Assembly: GCA_009760855.2 (NCBI GenBank)
Contig: WPIO01000001.1
Span: forward strand, 10,042,001 to 10,106,000
Reading direction: 5' to 3'
Length of the DNA: 64,000 nt
Source of the DNA: Cristatella mucedo
Lineage: Eukaryota > Bryozoa > Phylactolaemata > Cristatellidae
Under the pieces are notes generated by a model that saw only the letters and a list, made by a program, of their open reading frames with translations, was not told the origin of the DNA and did not search any database. The stretch's first letter is position 1. Each line of letters opens with the position of its first letter. Both the position numbers and the translations under genes were made by a program. Positions 1 to 12,609 of the stretch are shown one piece after another.

Positions 1-1713
1 GTCCTGTCCGCAATGGTTGATGTTTTCACCAGTGCGAAGTTGGCACGAGACGTCAAGTGCAAGGACGTCTGATTTGGCCATCTATTGATTAGCTCAAGAT
101 AATTAAGTCTGAGTGCAACTTGCAGACAGCCTCGGTTTAGTCTTCAGTACATTGGTTCCATGCTATTTATACAAAATTGATAAAGGTATGCGACGCTAGC
201 CACATCGGTGAATGTAATGAATGGAAACTTCCTTTTTTTGGTGAAAAGCTGCTGACGACCACTATCTTCTTCTCTACATACTGACACAAACACAAACCTG
301 TCTACACCCACATTCGCATGTCCGGACACGTGCATACATGTACATATACAAACACAACCATCTACACACCCACAAACTGATGCCCATAAATTCAAATGAG
401 CAAGGGCATGCACACTCACATTAGTTCAAGCTACCCAAATCGTCACAACTAATGATGGCAAGCATACCACTTAACCAGGACACAGGTCGGCACACGGAAT
501 CATAGCTGTAAATAGGCGCTTGTTGCACTTTCCTGCCAGTGCAGATTAGCACAAGCTGCTGTAAAGATAAAGAAACACATGCCAAGTGGGTGAAAATCTG
601 GTGACAGTGAAGAGCAAGAAGAAATAGCTACTATAGTAAAGACAGAAAGAGATGTCGACTGTGGGTCTATAGACGAAAATGAGAGTTGAGCTATAGAAGC
701 ACCATGCAATAATGTAGTAGCAAGGTTACAGCGTTAGTTCCTTGACCAGACAGGTGGATAACACCATTACGATTGTATGGTGAAGACGGTGGCAATAGAA
801 GCAGAGCCCATTATAGCCATTACCAGTAAAGAAAGGACAACCTGTAGCATCTAAAACATATATTCAGATCATATAAAACCTTATGTGAATTCTAAGGGCT
901 CCTTACTTAAGAATTACAAAAATGACAACCCTAGTAAAATGGGCATATAACTAAGATACTTATGAAATAAGCAATGCATTTGTTCAAGCCATCTGAGCAT
1001 GAAACTCCACCTTAGGAAGATGAACATTAGCAATGCCACTTGGTCCTTGTGACTGACTTGTGACTTGAGCCTTAAGGAAGAATAAGAAAGCAAAGGCTGA
1101 AGAAGAGCTTTGCACTGAGTGAGTCACTACACAAGAGTGGCTTTTGTGAGTGTGCTGTTCACAATGATGTCAATCTGCTAGCATTAGCAGAGTGCCATCT
1201 GGGCTGCACTCTTTCCACCAGCAGTTATTTTTTGGCCAAGCTGCTACTGCTTGTGACAACTACAGTGGTCCTGCCATCTCTTTGTTACTAAGGGAAATGA
1301 AGCAGATCAAACTTGCTCCCAGTTATGCGGGAACAACGGGTTAGAGAATGTAGCACTAGGTGGGGGCAGGTCTATTAGATAAACAGCATGGCAGCCCCAT
1401 CAGATGACAGCAGCAACTACAATGAGTCTTGAGCCACAGCAATCCTTGCAACTACTCAATAATAACGCTAATAGTGCTACCAACAAAGCAAGCACACTTC
1501 CAAATACTTGTTGGCAGTAGCGCCTTAAGAAAATATTTAGGAAAGTTAGCATGAGGCAAAAGAGGGATTATCACGTGGCAATAGATGGCAGAAACCTACC
1601 ATACCCATACTATACTATACCCATACTATACTACACCCATACTATACCCCTACAAATTTTCATATGCCCACAAGGTGCCGAAGAGGATACAACCATGAGA
1701 TAAGTTGACTGAC
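1..1713. other. intron/intergenic DNA, no gene seen
   Basis: I see no convincing coding exon here on either strand. If the Trio-like gene continues on the minus strand, this is downstream intron. A CA-rich stretch lies near 290-380, and short imperfect tandem copies of an 'actatacccat' motif lie at about 1597-1648. Confidence 0.5.
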
Positions 1714-1828
1714 CTCAGAGCTTGAGATAGGTATTCGAGAAGTCTTAGAAGGTCTTCATACTTTGTTACATCCGGATTAAATGTGCAAGGGAAAGTTAAT
1801 ATAGGCCGGCCATTCTTGTCCACACCAC
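1714..1828 (-). CDS. internal exon of a Trio/Kalirin-like RhoGEF (CRAL-TRIO/Sec14 start)
   Basis: On the minus strand a 115-nt block lies between a 'tttcag' acceptor and a 'gag|gtcagt' donor. It is open in the phase set by the upstream exon at 9616-9672 and encodes a segment containing GRPILTFP and EDLLRLLEYLSQ. In Trio and Kalirin the equivalent GG-D-K-x-G-x-P-ILTFP stretch opens the N-terminal CRAL-TRIO (Sec14) lipid-binding domain, ahead of spectrin repeats and the GEF domains. The exon enters with two bases completing a glycine codon and leaves with two bases of an arginine codon. No further exon is visible between here and the window edge. Other Sec14-spectrin Dbl-family GEFs share the motif, so the exact orthologue is uncertain. 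Confidence 0.62.
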
Positions 1829-3029
1829 CTGAAACAGTTGAGTAAACACATATCATGAAGAGAGCAAATACATATTTCGGAGCAGATCAACAGCCGCAGC
1901 AGGCATAGGCGCAACCAAGACTAAGCCCAGCCCATGCACGGAGCCAGTCCATCCATGACTGCTCAGGCAGGTCCTTTCGGCAAGCCACTGGATGCCCTTT
2001 TAAATCGGAGGTGGAAGGGTGGCCCAGAGCACGCTGCCACAACCCCAAAGGTGCTCGCACTTCACGACCCAGGTCGTAGGTTGGAGTCCTGCCGAAGACA
2101 ATCTTTTAACGCTGCAGACAAGACAGTGCTCATTTAATGAGTGGGGTGATAGCTAATATGGCTCTTTCTTTCTCCTGCCACCATAAATGAGGTTGATAAA
2201 TTAGCCGACCTGCTATGCTTTTTACTTTAGTTTGGTAAAGCAGAGGCAGCAGGTATTATATTAAGACAGTTCTCACATTCATTGAGATACAACCAGCAGT
2301 CACGTGGGGGCGGGGAAGATCATGACTGCAAAACCCGAATTCTGTCATGCCTTTACTCCGGTCTCCTTGTGAAGTCCAGTGCAATCCGATGGCAGCGCAA
2401 GAACCCAAAATCTAAACGGTTGTCAACAGGGCCAATGGTTGTCAGCGGTTGTCAACAGGGTCAGTATAACAGACATGACCTAGTAGGGCCTTATGGTGGT
2501 TTTTGCTTTCTATCTGAGATATTGTTACCCATCTGGAAACTCATTTAAATGCATTAAAGGGCATTCATACACCCTGTCTGCATTTTTCATTATAAGATGC
2601 TACACAAGACCTCGACTTCTGCTATGACTAAGAAAACCGTGCACTCTAGAACGGCATCTTTGGGCATCCGATGTGACGGCCAGCTAACCTCACCATTCGC
2701 GAATGGGTGTTTTGATATTCATGCTAAGGAGGGGCAAGACATGCACCTTGGCAGAGGCAGCTAATCACAACGAGGCTAAAGAGGCATGTTGTAGCCAAGG
2801 TGCCAAACTCATACCTTTTGAGTCTGCTCTGGTTTAGTATAGGGGTACCGATCTAAGTCTCAGCTCCATCGTTGTGGCATATGTAAAGCGCCTGGATAGA
2901 TCTCCCAATCAAACAATCAAAGAAGATTACAAGTCCTCTCGACCATATTCCCATTACACTACTTCTACAATCCACAGATCTGCTGCTGCCATGCATAACT
3001 AACGTAATAACGACCTTCTTACGAAAGCA
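1829..3029. other. intron with a LINE/SINE tail relic
   Basis: This is part of the roughly 7.8-kb intron of the Trio-like gene. The only recognisable element is a short 'tgtaaagcgcctggatag' tail fragment at about 2880-2900, shared with the LINE and SINE families of this genome. Short ORFs here show no family features. Confidence 0.5.
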
Positions 3030-4545
3030 GACATAGGCAAAGTCTCTCTGCTGCTTGTTTTGCTTTAGTTTTTCGGCATCGTTTGATACTACTGATCACC
3101 AAGTCTTTTTCGAGCACCTCTCATCTAGACTGGGCATCACTGGCACAGCAATACGATGGTTTAGGTTTAATCTCAGTGTGATACTTCAAACCATTGATGT
3201 AAATGGACAAAGATTGTCCGAAGAACCACTACCGGGTAGCTCAGGGCTCTGTGCTTGGTCTCATTCTTTTTACAGTTTATAATCTTGCTCTTGCAGATGT
3301 GATCGCCAAGCACAATCTAGGCTTTCACTGCTATTCAGATAATACTCAGTTGTACTTTTTGCTTTTATCCTTCCCAGCCCTCTAGCACGTCGAATTCTTT
3401 CAACTCCTTAGCTGCATTTACTGGAACGTGATAGCTCAGGAGGTAAGGTGCTCACTCATCACGATCAAGGTCGTGGGCTCGAATACTGCCATAGGCGATC
3501 ATTTATTGACAACTGCAAGTAGTGGTGAAAGCCGTCAAAACTCTTCTGCCGATATACAAATGAGGCTGTTAAATCAACTAATGCATAGCTGACATCCACA
3601 CATCGATGGCAGCAAACTTTCTCAAATTGACTGATGATAAGACCAGCCTACTAGCTATGGAAAACCAAGTGTGACTCAAAAATTGAAAAGCTTAATGCTC
3701 AAAATCAGCTCTGCTAGCATATCTCCTGTTGCATCTGTACGTGATTTAGGTGTCCTGTTCTGAAGTGACCTTCTACTAGACGACCACATCAGCTTCACAG
3801 TCGTCTGTTTATTTTCAGCTACATAACATTAAGACAATTTGGTCTTGCTTAGACAGGGATACTGCATTAATGTAATGTCCAAATTGGTCAATGCATTTGC
3901 AACATACCATTTCGACCTCTGCAACTCATTGCTTGCTGGTCTACCGGCGTGTGCAATCAGGTGCTTACAGTTGGTGCAAAACTCTGAAGCTAGGCTTGCC
4001 TGTTGTGAGCGTCAGTTGCATCACACCACTTCTCGCCGACCCACACTGGCTCCCCGTCAAGCAGTACCGACTTCAAGGTTCTGTCACTAACTTGTAGTTC
4101 TCTCCATGCTCTAGCTCCAGCCTACCTATCAGAACTACTTTGCCACAAGGCTTGGCATCCTACCACCTGCTTTTCTGAATCAAATCGTTTAGCTAAATTC
4201 GTACGAACCTCAAATCTTTTGGAGACCGTCCCTTTAGTTCATATGCTTCCAAAGCCCGAAACTCACTCCCAACTGACATCACAACATCCCCTGACTTGAC
4301 GATATTTAAAATGAAGCGAAAAACGTACCAGTTTATCACAGCATTTAGCGGGCCCTTGCGACTTGTGCTTTGTGTGCTTGTGCGTGCTGATACTGTGCAC
4401 GCTGCCACTGCATATTGCACATGATGACATTGTGCATGTTACCACTAGCTATTTGATCATCCTCCTTTGATATGTAAAGTGCCTAGAAAGAGATTATGCT
4501 CTCTGGGGCGCTATAGAAATGAATTATCATTATATGAGGCTCATG
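3030..4545 (+). mobile_element. CR1/L2-type non-LTR retrotransposon, 3' half, decayed
   Basis: Degenerate reverse transcriptase reads on the plus strand: a 'SASFDTTDHQ' block near 3075, a [11 protein letters not shown] block near 3250, and the catalytic YADD box decayed to YSDN near 3340. The C-terminal 'QNSEARLACCERQ ... HWLP' block lies near 3980-4060. The 3' UTR carries the family hairpin tail (tgtaaagtgcctagaaagag) at about 4475-4520. It matches the copy at 49,003-50,176 in the Polinton but is older and full of stops. A tRNA-derived SINE is nested at 3418-3581. Confidence 0.85.
3418..3581 (+). mobile_element. tRNA-derived SINE (family 2) nested in a LINE
   Basis: The sequence starts with a tRNA-like A-box region (gctcaggaggtaaggtgctc) and a B-box (gtcgtgggctcgaat). 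It is followed by a family body with 'gcgatcatttattgacaactgc' and 'gtgaaagccgtcaaaactcttctg'. The same body occurs in inverse orientation at 13,262-13,440 and 57,620-57,745. Flanking 'tgcat' at 3413-3417 and 3582-3586 is a possible target duplication. The host LINE reading resumes directly after it. Confidence 0.75.
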
Positions 4546-5611
4546 ATAGCGGCACTACTGTCAATGTGGAAAAGGCTGGATACGGTCCATCGTAAGATCC
4601 ATCGGCTTAAGTATGGGTCCAAGTCACCCATTCAGTCAGTGCACTAAAGCATGTTAATGTTGTAGTAAAGATAAACGGTAGCAACATTGTTAGCATACAC
4701 AATCTTAGTTGACTTGGCAGCAAGGGTATCATTTGGCCTAGGGGTATGATGCTCGCCTTAAACGACCATGGTCGGGGATTCGAGCTATCCAGCATTTTTA
4801 ACACACATAAGAGATTAATCACTCTTAGGACATTAGAAATTAATCTTTTTTTATTACACTGTAGCCACCGAAACAGGGATAATTCGTGGACCCAGGCCAA
4901 CCTGTGGTGATCGCATTCAACGGCAGCTGCCCTGACTGCCCATAGACACACCCTAACGATTATCAGAAAGCCAATCCACCATGAAAAGTACCCTGACCTG
5001 GCACTCAATGATCTGTGTAAGCTTCAGCAATTGCCCACCTCACCAGAAGCCAAAGGCTGAGAAGAGATCAATAAAGGCCCACACCTACTTGGGATTTCCC
5101 TCAGGCTGTGATCGTAGACCGACCACAGAGAGAGATGTATCATGAAGCCATATTGTGGGCAAACTGACTCTTTCATTAATCCAGGGATGGAACCAGAACT
5201 AAGCATGTATTTTCTGGGACACAACACAAGCTGCTCTGTCATGGCAAATTATTTGCCCAAGCCAGATGTCAACGTCACAGCATCATCCAAAGAAAAACAA
5301 ACCATGTTGGCCTAGAAATTGATGCATGAATAGCTAATAAATGCAGCAGCACTTGTATCAGCTGGCTTTATCACCGGCTGAGAAAATCGTTTCGAGACTA
5401 CTCTGATAGGTAGGCTGGAGCGAGAGAATGAAGGGACCTACAAGTTAATGTTTAGGATATCCCCTGCCAGATCATGATGCCTACCGCACTCATCGTGGAC
5501 AGACCTAAGCAGCAGTGATCATGTGCAACTGGATTTCAAAACCCGACTGAAAATGACTTTCAAAAACTGACTGGCTGTTAACAGAGTACATAACCTAGAT
5601 AACGTTGCCCA
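4546..5611. other. intron with a SINE family 1 fragment
   Basis: No exon is seen. A decayed tRNA-derived SINE lies at about 4727-4800 (ggcctaggggtatgatgctcgcc, then a B-box-like ggggattcgagct). The rest is unassigned. Confidence 0.5.
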
Positions 5612-5748
5612 CTGGTTTGAACCAGTGGTTAAGATGCTCGCCTTCAAAAATCGAGTTCAAAGTGAATATATTGGACTGAGGTCGTGGGCTCGAGCCCCGT
5701 GGCATATGTGAAGCACCTTAATAGATTAAGTTCTACTATAAATATGAA

Positions 5749-5755
<7 letters not shown>
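5612..5755 (+). mobile_element. tRNA-derived SINE (family 1)
   Basis: The head carries A-box and B-box matches (gtggttaagatgctcgcc; gtcgtgggctcgagcccc). It is joined to the tail 'catatgtgaagcacc...actataaatatgaat', which resembles the 3' tail of the CR1/L2-type LINEs here. This fits a SINE mobilised by that LINE. It runs straight into a (TA)n tract. Confidence 0.8.

Positions 5756-5828
<73 letters not shown>
5751..5828. repeat. (TA)n microsatellite
   Basis: This is a nearly pure dinucleotide run of about 78 bases at the 3' end of the SINE, ending in a short (CA)n. Open frames through it encode only YI repeats and are not genes. Confidence 0.97.
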
Positions 5829-5836
<8 letters not shown>

Positions 5837-7670
5837 AGGCACCAGGGCAGTGACACTAACTCGGCACTAAAATGAGATGAAAGTGAACTCCAGAAATTGA
5901 TCCCTGCCAAATCTGCCGCAGCCATACAACCTGCATCACTGATGATACCTACTTTGCTGCACTCCCAGACAGCGACTGTTGTAACCAAACTAACTTCAGT
6001 GAGTGAACCATAAGCTACCAAGTGAACTATATGGCACCATGTGCCAGTAAAGCTCGGCAAAATGGTGAATCAAAAGGCAAATGTATGCCAGCAAGTCATG
6101 GCAAAGGTCTGCATTGTCCAGACCAAGAGCTCTTGGCCAACACTACGGCTTCATGAACAAACCAATTGCGACATGCCCTACCATACAAACAACCAGTCGG
6201 AGCAACAGAGCATGCTAATGCCAAGGCCATAGCCTGTTCGCAGTCCAACTAGCACATCTCAAAGCCGGTGGCCATATATTAAAGCAAAAACGCTAATAGA
6301 ATACCGAGTCCTGCTGACCTTGCTATTTCGAGACTACATATTCTAGCATTCCCACCCAGGGCAGCAGGAATTAAGGGCACGTCATTGTAGGACCAGGCTC
6401 GATGGCTGGCCGACAGCTGCAAAAAACTATTAAGATACCAGTAGCAACTACCATGTAGCAGACATGCCCTGGAACGAGAGTAATTTAACAGAAGTAATCA
6501 TTGCCCAAAAGGAACTACCGACAATCAATGCAGAACGCCCAACATAAAAGCTGATTGCCAAAGGCAGGCACAAACAAAGAGACCGGAGCAGAGCACACCT
6601 CATCCAGGGTATGACCAAATCAGGAAACAGAGCCGAGCGAGAGAGACTAGGAGACGCTTGTCGAAGAAGCACATGCAGTTGGTGCCTCAGAGATATAGAT
6701 ACAGCCACTAGCAGGTTGGTCCTGGAGGAACTGCTGCACTAAAGTTGGCTCATCCGACTCCATGCAGCAGGGGGCCCGATGTGGCTCCATACTCACTGAA
6801 GCATAGCTCCAGCAAGCACTAGTGCCGGACTGCTGCTGCCTGTGCCGATAGACACTGAGGACAAGCACAATAGCAACAAACAGGGCGACCTCCAAGCTGT
6901 GCTGCTGGCCCATTTCCATAGGAGGCTGAGGATGATTCCCGGGGAATGGTCCCTAGAGGATGATCCCCTGAGCTGCCTACCGGTGCTTCCATAGATGCCT
7001 TACTACATCTACGATATAATAAGAGTTTTTGCAATATAATTACAAAGAAAAGGTGCACCTTCCAGCTGCCACACCTTCCTGCTGACCCAGTACTGGTTTT
7101 GTGGTAAGAACAAATTCAGGCCTAAGTAGCTGCACTGTTCGTGATGCAATGAACTTACAGTGAACACACCAAAGAGAAAGCAGCTCGAGGTCAGGGGTAG
7201 CCTGAACCTAGTACATCCACGCCATTCAGGCTATATTAATATCGAAGAAGGGGGCCCAGCAGGACTGGCTCAGAGCAAAGGCCAGGCTTGGACCTACCGA
7301 GGCATACTCTCGGGTAGCCTCTGTTCGAGCCTACGACCTGCAGGTCATCGGACCAAGGTTTTCGGCAGCAGAACCTAAAAGGAAGTAAAGAGGCATGCAG
7401 CCAGCACGAGAAGAGAGCTGAGGATGGGGTGTATTCAGCCTGTTGACAAGTGGCAACTTCCTTACTGGCCACTAGCTAGCTGAAGCTCATGGTTAGGCCG
7501 TGGCACTGTATCAAAACAGCCTTTTCAACAGAAATGTGCATCATACAGCACCGGAAAAAGGTATCAGCAGCAGCAAGCCAACTGTGACATCTATTGAAAT
7601 GAACCAGACCATAATCCCTAAAGGTCACAGTACCACGGACAGCTGACCGACCGACCAGATGCTGGTTTGG
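5829..7670. other. intron, no gene recognised
   Basis: Several short ORFs occur on both strands, but none shows splice-consistent conservation or a family motif I recognise. No repeats of the window's main families were noticed here. Confidence 0.4.
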
Positions 7671-7810
7671 TCTAGCAGTTAAGGTGCTCGCCCCGACCAA
7701 GGTCTGACTGAGGTCGTGGGCTCGAGCCCCGAGGCATATGTGAAGCGCCTGAATAGAGACTAAGTTCTCTTTGGGCGCTATATAAATGAATTTTATTTAT
7801 ATATTTATAT
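7671..7810 (+). mobile_element. tRNA-derived SINE (family 1), best-preserved copy
   Basis: This copy shows the whole plan: an A-box (agcagttaaggtgctcgcc), a B-box (gtcgtgggctcgagcccc), and the tail 'gtgaagcgcctgaatagaga' followed by 'gttctctttgggcgctatat'. It ends in an AT-rich 'aatgaattttatttat' stretch. The tail can fold as a hairpin (gcgcct...gggcgc) and matches the LINE 3' end. Confidence 0.88.
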
Positions 7811-9615
7811 GCTGAACTAGCCAGGTCTGTTCCAGCCCAAGTACCAGCATCCACTCAAACCAACATGGGAGTCCTGAAGACGCACTTCATCCATCTCCTG
7901 CACGTCTCCTCATTCACTCTTACAGCAAGGGCACCTCGAGGTTGTCATGATGCAATCGCCAATCTGCTGCACACCCCGGCTGTCCAGCACACAGAGCAGG
8001 AATGGGAGCAGGCGATCGGTCTGACGTCACTATTCACCCGAGTTCAAATCCCGACAGCAGACAACATTCCTTCTCGTACAGAAGGAAATGACAGTCTGAC
8101 CCGAGACCACTCAATCTGCACGATGCACAAGTTCGAAAGTGTGACCCTGTCGCTGCTGCATTTTTTTGCACTTGCATGACTGCATGCTCCAGCACTGATG
8201 CAAGCGCCAGGCACGCATACCCGCACATTCTAGTCCAAATGTGTACCTGTCGCAGACCCAAAGTGCCGGAACCGCAATGGCAGTGTAAGCGAAGAGAATG
8301 ACTGAGCACATGCAGTGAGCAGAGAACACAAATGAGAATGGGCAGGTATGTGTACAGCCTAACACATCGGCACTCATCGCCCTGCTCACATACTCTTGCT
8401 CACACGTACTCTTGCTAGCTCAGGCAGTAATGCATCCGAGTTAACAAATACCCGATAGTGGCAGCCACCTCAGAGACTGTTCTCCTTCGGTGAGTGAGCA
8501 GCAGGAGTGCTTTACCGGTGATTGCTCGCAGGTTGGTGAGTGAGCAGCAATGTGACACGGTAAGTAAGAGGACAGCATATGAAAAGGACATGGCTGTCAG
8601 TGGTGCAAAGCCAGCTCACTGGTCTAACAAGATCAAGCCATGGTCATTCGACCTCCTTGCCTTGTCACCCAAAAAAGACTGCTTCTGCTGGGGTCTAGGG
8701 ATTGATTGGCATGCTAATGCAGAGGAGCCCACCAGGAAGGAAGGGCCCAGGTGGGAGCAGCAGCTGCCCAGCATAGCACTCAAGGTTCCTATTTTGCTGT
8801 GCCCCATACATATAAGCACGTCTGCAGCATCCCTCAAACAACACACCAACAACCAGTGTGTGGCTTATGGTCAACCAAAGAGAGGAGGAGGCAAATCCAC
8901 CTGCGTGAGCAGCCACCCAAGCCATTCTTCAAAGCCGCGGAGCACGAGATGGCACACAGAAATTAAGACAAGCTGGCTCACCTAGACAGGCAGACTGAAT
9001 AAGACAGCCCAAATGGTTAAGCACACACATAGCACCGACAGAGAGCGAGAAAGACAGACAGATAGACAGACAGATACAGACAGGCACACAGACAGACAGA
9101 GAGGCCGACGTGCATATTGGGAGTAGCATCCCAATGCTTCTCCCAAGCACATGCCAATTGTGCTTCTCTTGCAGAGAGTTGTAAAGCCCCTGAACAGAGA
9201 TTCAGGTTTCTTAAGGCCTAATACAAAAGACATTATTATTAACTGCACTGTCTAAAGCAGGCCGACAGCTTTTTCAAAATCCTACTCACCATCAGAGCCG
9301 GGCAGAAGCCATGGGAAGTCCGTTCCACAGCAGGACAGCATTGGGAGGGGAGTATTAAACGGGTACTAAGACTATTTTTGTAGCCGATGAATGCTGCTGA
9401 TAACCAACCAAACGGGATGTGATGAGTAGTCAGCACTTCGGGGATGTAGCTCAAAAACCGACGTCGGCAATTAACAGTGCTGCACTTTATAAACAGGTAC
9501 AGAGTGGGCAGTGACAGGCGGTCGGCATAGCCTCTCTGCAGATACTATTTCAGGATACTAATTCTACTAATTGGCATCGGTTGCAGATTCAGCAGCGCTC
9601 TGCTCCAACCCTTAC
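7811..9615. other. intron with a (GACA)n tract and a LINE-tail relic
   Basis: This lies inside the Trio-like gene's intron. A (GACA/GATA)n tract lies at about 9045-9105, and a decayed LINE/SINE tail (gttgtaaagcccctgaacagag) with an ATT end at about 9178-9240. A tRNA-like B-box (gagttcaaatcccgac) occurs near 8040. The longest ORF (8494-8985, plus) has no recognisable family and looks like chance. Confidence 0.45.
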
Positions 9616-9672
9616 CTGACCAAAACGCAATCCTCTCACGGAGCAAGGGCAATACATCCGAGATTCTGATAT
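9616..9672 (-). CDS. internal exon of the Trio/Kalirin-like gene
   Basis: A 57-nt minus-strand exon lies between a 'tttttttttacag' acceptor and a 'tcag|gtaagg' donor. It encodes a peptide containing SDVLPLLRERIAFWS. In Trio/Kalirin a 'DVLPILKEK-A-x-SGG' stretch sits directly before the 'GG-DK-G-P-LTFP' block. The exon ends with the first base of a glycine codon, and the next exon (1714-1828) begins with the other two, so phase and protein order both agree. This mutual fit is the main evidence that both are real. The first coding exon was not found; the CpG-rich block at 10.3-11.25 kb is the nearest promoter candidate. Confidence 0.68.
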
Positions 9673-10289
9673 CTGTAAAAAAAAACATTGTTGCACAGAT
9701 TTCAATCACTGATAGAGACCAAATGTACATCTAAGAAATAGCTGAAGCCGGAAATCATAGGTACAAGCAGCAAATAAATGGCAACATAAAGGAAAGTGGT
9801 TTGAAATGACTCATCCTGCGATGCACAAACGACCATCACATCTAGGCTTAGTAAGACAAGAATCCCATGCTCTATTACAAAATCCTAGGCCTAGGATGTT
9901 GCATCGAATATTATCATATATATAAATTCCACAAACTTCGGCAAGGACAAAGCAACTCCAAGAAGGAGCAGTGATTTACATGTGTGGTCATTGGACAGTA
10001 ACCATCTAGCCGATGTGACTAGATTGACGCCGTTTGGCTGGGCGAGGACGGAAGCGCTGATGCTAATGCCAGGTATTCCACTCCCTAATCTTACACTTCC
10101 AACAGCGGAAACATGCACCTAGAGTGGTTAGTAACGGCATATTGGGTAGCAACTCCGAGTCTTGGAAATAAAAGCTAACTTAGCTCAAACTTAGCAAGTA
10201 TTGCTGTCGAGTGACCGGCCAGCGAATGATCAAAAATATACCATTTGTACGATGCCCAATAGAGAGGTTCGGTGGCTAGTCGCAATCGG

Positions 10290-11250
10290 GGTAAGTGACT
10301 GAGACTGTGGCCACGGCAGGGCCGCATTTTCGCTACGCCGCCAACCGGTGCGCAACACTGGTGGGCTTCCTCTTCGGTTCAACGGTAACCCCAAACTCTG
10401 CGTCCACTCCAGCACTTCAACGGCTACTAAACGCACCCACTCGGCGCAGATCCGGAGATAGCGGATAAGCCAGCCTCCAGCAACCAGCACGCCTCATAAC
10501 CCTTACACTCAACGAGCCATAATCGCGGTCGCATAGTTCGTCAGCCCCTTTCACGGTCCACATGCCCAAGAGCACGCTAGGCGCCAGAAAGCTGGCGCTA
10601 TCGGCGGGCGGCGCATGGCCAACACCTGCTCGAGCCCACTGTCCAGCGTCCAACGGCAACGCGCAGTCTCGTGCATAAGAAAAGGGCTAGGAGCACCGTA
10701 GCGGCTGGCACGCCGCAACAGAGCGCAGCGCCCCGCGTCCAGGCACACAAGGTTGCCCCAGCTTTCCGCGGGGCGCGACGGCTTTTCGGGTGAAACGCCA
10801 GCACCGCTCAGGGGGTTGGCAGCCCGCTCCGTCGTCGGGCCACGCACCTGCTCTCGTAACGGAAACTTCTCCGCCTTTATTCATTCTTCAGCGGCAGAAC
10901 GCCCGCACCGTCGTCTCCGTAGACACTAGTCGCCTGGGCCAGCGGTACTGGCCAGCCATTTTTGTCCAGTCAATCGGTAAAAATTACTGACAGCTGAGGA
11001 CTGGGTGATTAACTGAGCACCTTAACTAAGTGCAAAATTTCAGTTAGTTGATTCACCAATGGACAACTTAAATATAAATTATTTCAAATTTGAACTCTAA
11101 TTAACTTCCGTTGCTACGTCGTTTTAATGGTGCTCCTCAGATAGAAGTGTTTGGAGCAGAGGTTTTGTCACGTGATCAGAGCAGAAGGCGGGGCGCCGTA
11201 CGCTGACTACGGTCTCCGAGCGTTGGCGCTCGCGTAGGCTTGGTGCACAT
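10290..11250. promoter_or_regulatory. CpG-rich block, candidate promoter/first-exon region
   Basis: CpG dinucleotides and GC content rise sharply here compared with the AT-richer flanks, especially at 10,310-10,980 and 11,150-11,240. A palindromic TCACGTGA E-box is at 11,168-11,175, followed by 'ggcggggcgccg' (GC-box-like). The block lies about 0.6-1.6 kb upstream of the Trio-like exon on the minus strand, so it could hold that gene's promoter and 5' exon. The long ORFs in it are what GC-rich DNA gives by chance, and I could not fix an exon. Confidence 0.4.
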
Positions 11251-12609
11251 GTGACGTGCAGATCTACGTTAATTCGAGATCCAAAAACAAATTTTATCTC
11301 GCAGTCACCGGAACGTGGTTTTTCCTCACTTTTTCTAGCTTGTGTCGTCGGTCTCGGAGACCTGTGACGCCCATCCAGTGTACTTGCTCGGTTGAGCCTC
11401 TCCTGCCATGCAGCTTAGAAGCAACTATTACATGAAATTTCAACTTGAGTGAATAAACTCAACGGGCTTCGTAAGAGTAAATCAAACTAAAGCATTAAGC
11501 TCGAACATTTTTAATGCGCATTCGATTGTCCGCGTCGCTGCCCCTAAGCGAAACTATGTTTTTTCATGAAATAAGCGGTTGTTTTGCGTAACCTAGTGCG
11601 CACGTCAGCGAATGCTTGCCCGAGGGCGTCAATGATAGAAGTAAGAGTAGCTAGTACTTCGTGCTATTTACTGGCTTAAGATCGATCGCAAGATATTTTT
11701 TTCTAAAGTACATGAGATTCCGACGTACTCGGGAATAAACTTCTCGCTGGTCTGGCCACTCGTACCTGTAAAGGGCATGTATGCGATTCGGCTGTTCGGG
11801 TGGAAAAAAGGAACTCCTAGAGTTGGATTTTACTGTGCATTGCGTTTACATCCTCTGCCTTTTCAAAAAATGCGTAAAATATGCTGTTTATATTCCGTTA
11901 TTATTGTGGTTAATGTATTTGCAGCCCTTTGCTCAAAGCATTCAATGTTTACAGACTAGCTGAATATTTTCACTCGGCTCTCTGCTCATCTGTCATACTT
12001 GCTCACCTCCTGACACACTCTTTTATTATGTCACTGTAGCCATGCCTCAAATTATATTTACTCGAATAGCTGCAAGCCCCAAAACTTCTCTTTTGCAAGC
12101 GGCGCACTCAGATAGAATGTCTGAGCACATTTAATGAACCGCTGTCTTTAGTATATTCTTTATCGCAATCCCCTATCTCATATTCGCAATTTAGTGCAAC
12201 CACCATGAATAAATGCTTGCATCTACTTTTTCTTATTTATCTGCTACAAACCAAAAAATATCGGTCTTTCCTGAACTTATTAGATTGCGGGATATTGAGC
12301 CTCTCTGCGACCCATGTCAGCGTCGCAGATTCCGCAGCTTGAGGCTAAAACTAAGATTTTACCGTGATTACTTGACATTAAAAATATATCCATTGTCCGT
12401 AGTGTCTCCTTGATGCTATTGGCAAAACATCAGCTGGAATCTTCGTGAGTAATTCCGTCAGAAGAATGATTCGGCAATGCGTATCATGAGAAAATACCCT
12501 TGTTGCTGCAAGTTAATTTAGGAGATTCTTTTTTATTTTGAATCGTTGACCCATTTTAGTAGAGTTTCTTCCATTTCACGAAAGAAACTTCGCACTTCTG
12601 TAATTTACT
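11251..12609. other. intergenic/intron, nothing recognised
   Basis: The stretch is AT-richer again, with no convincing exon, tRNA-like box or repeat of the recognised families. Only short ORFs of about 60 residues occur. Confidence 0.4.

Noticed and set aside
53-420. Cys/His-rich 91-codon minus-strand ORF near the left edge
   Set aside because: The composition comes from CA-rich simple sequence and has no zinc-finger spacing.
8494-8985. 163-codon plus-strand ORF
   Set aside because: No recognisable domain, another long ORF overlaps on the opposite strand, and it lies in an intron of the Trio-like gene.
10551-10990. Overlapping ORFs in the CpG-rich block
   Set aside because: GC-rich DNA has few stop codons. 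The ORFs overlap on both strands, and none could be joined in phase to the exon at 9616-9672.
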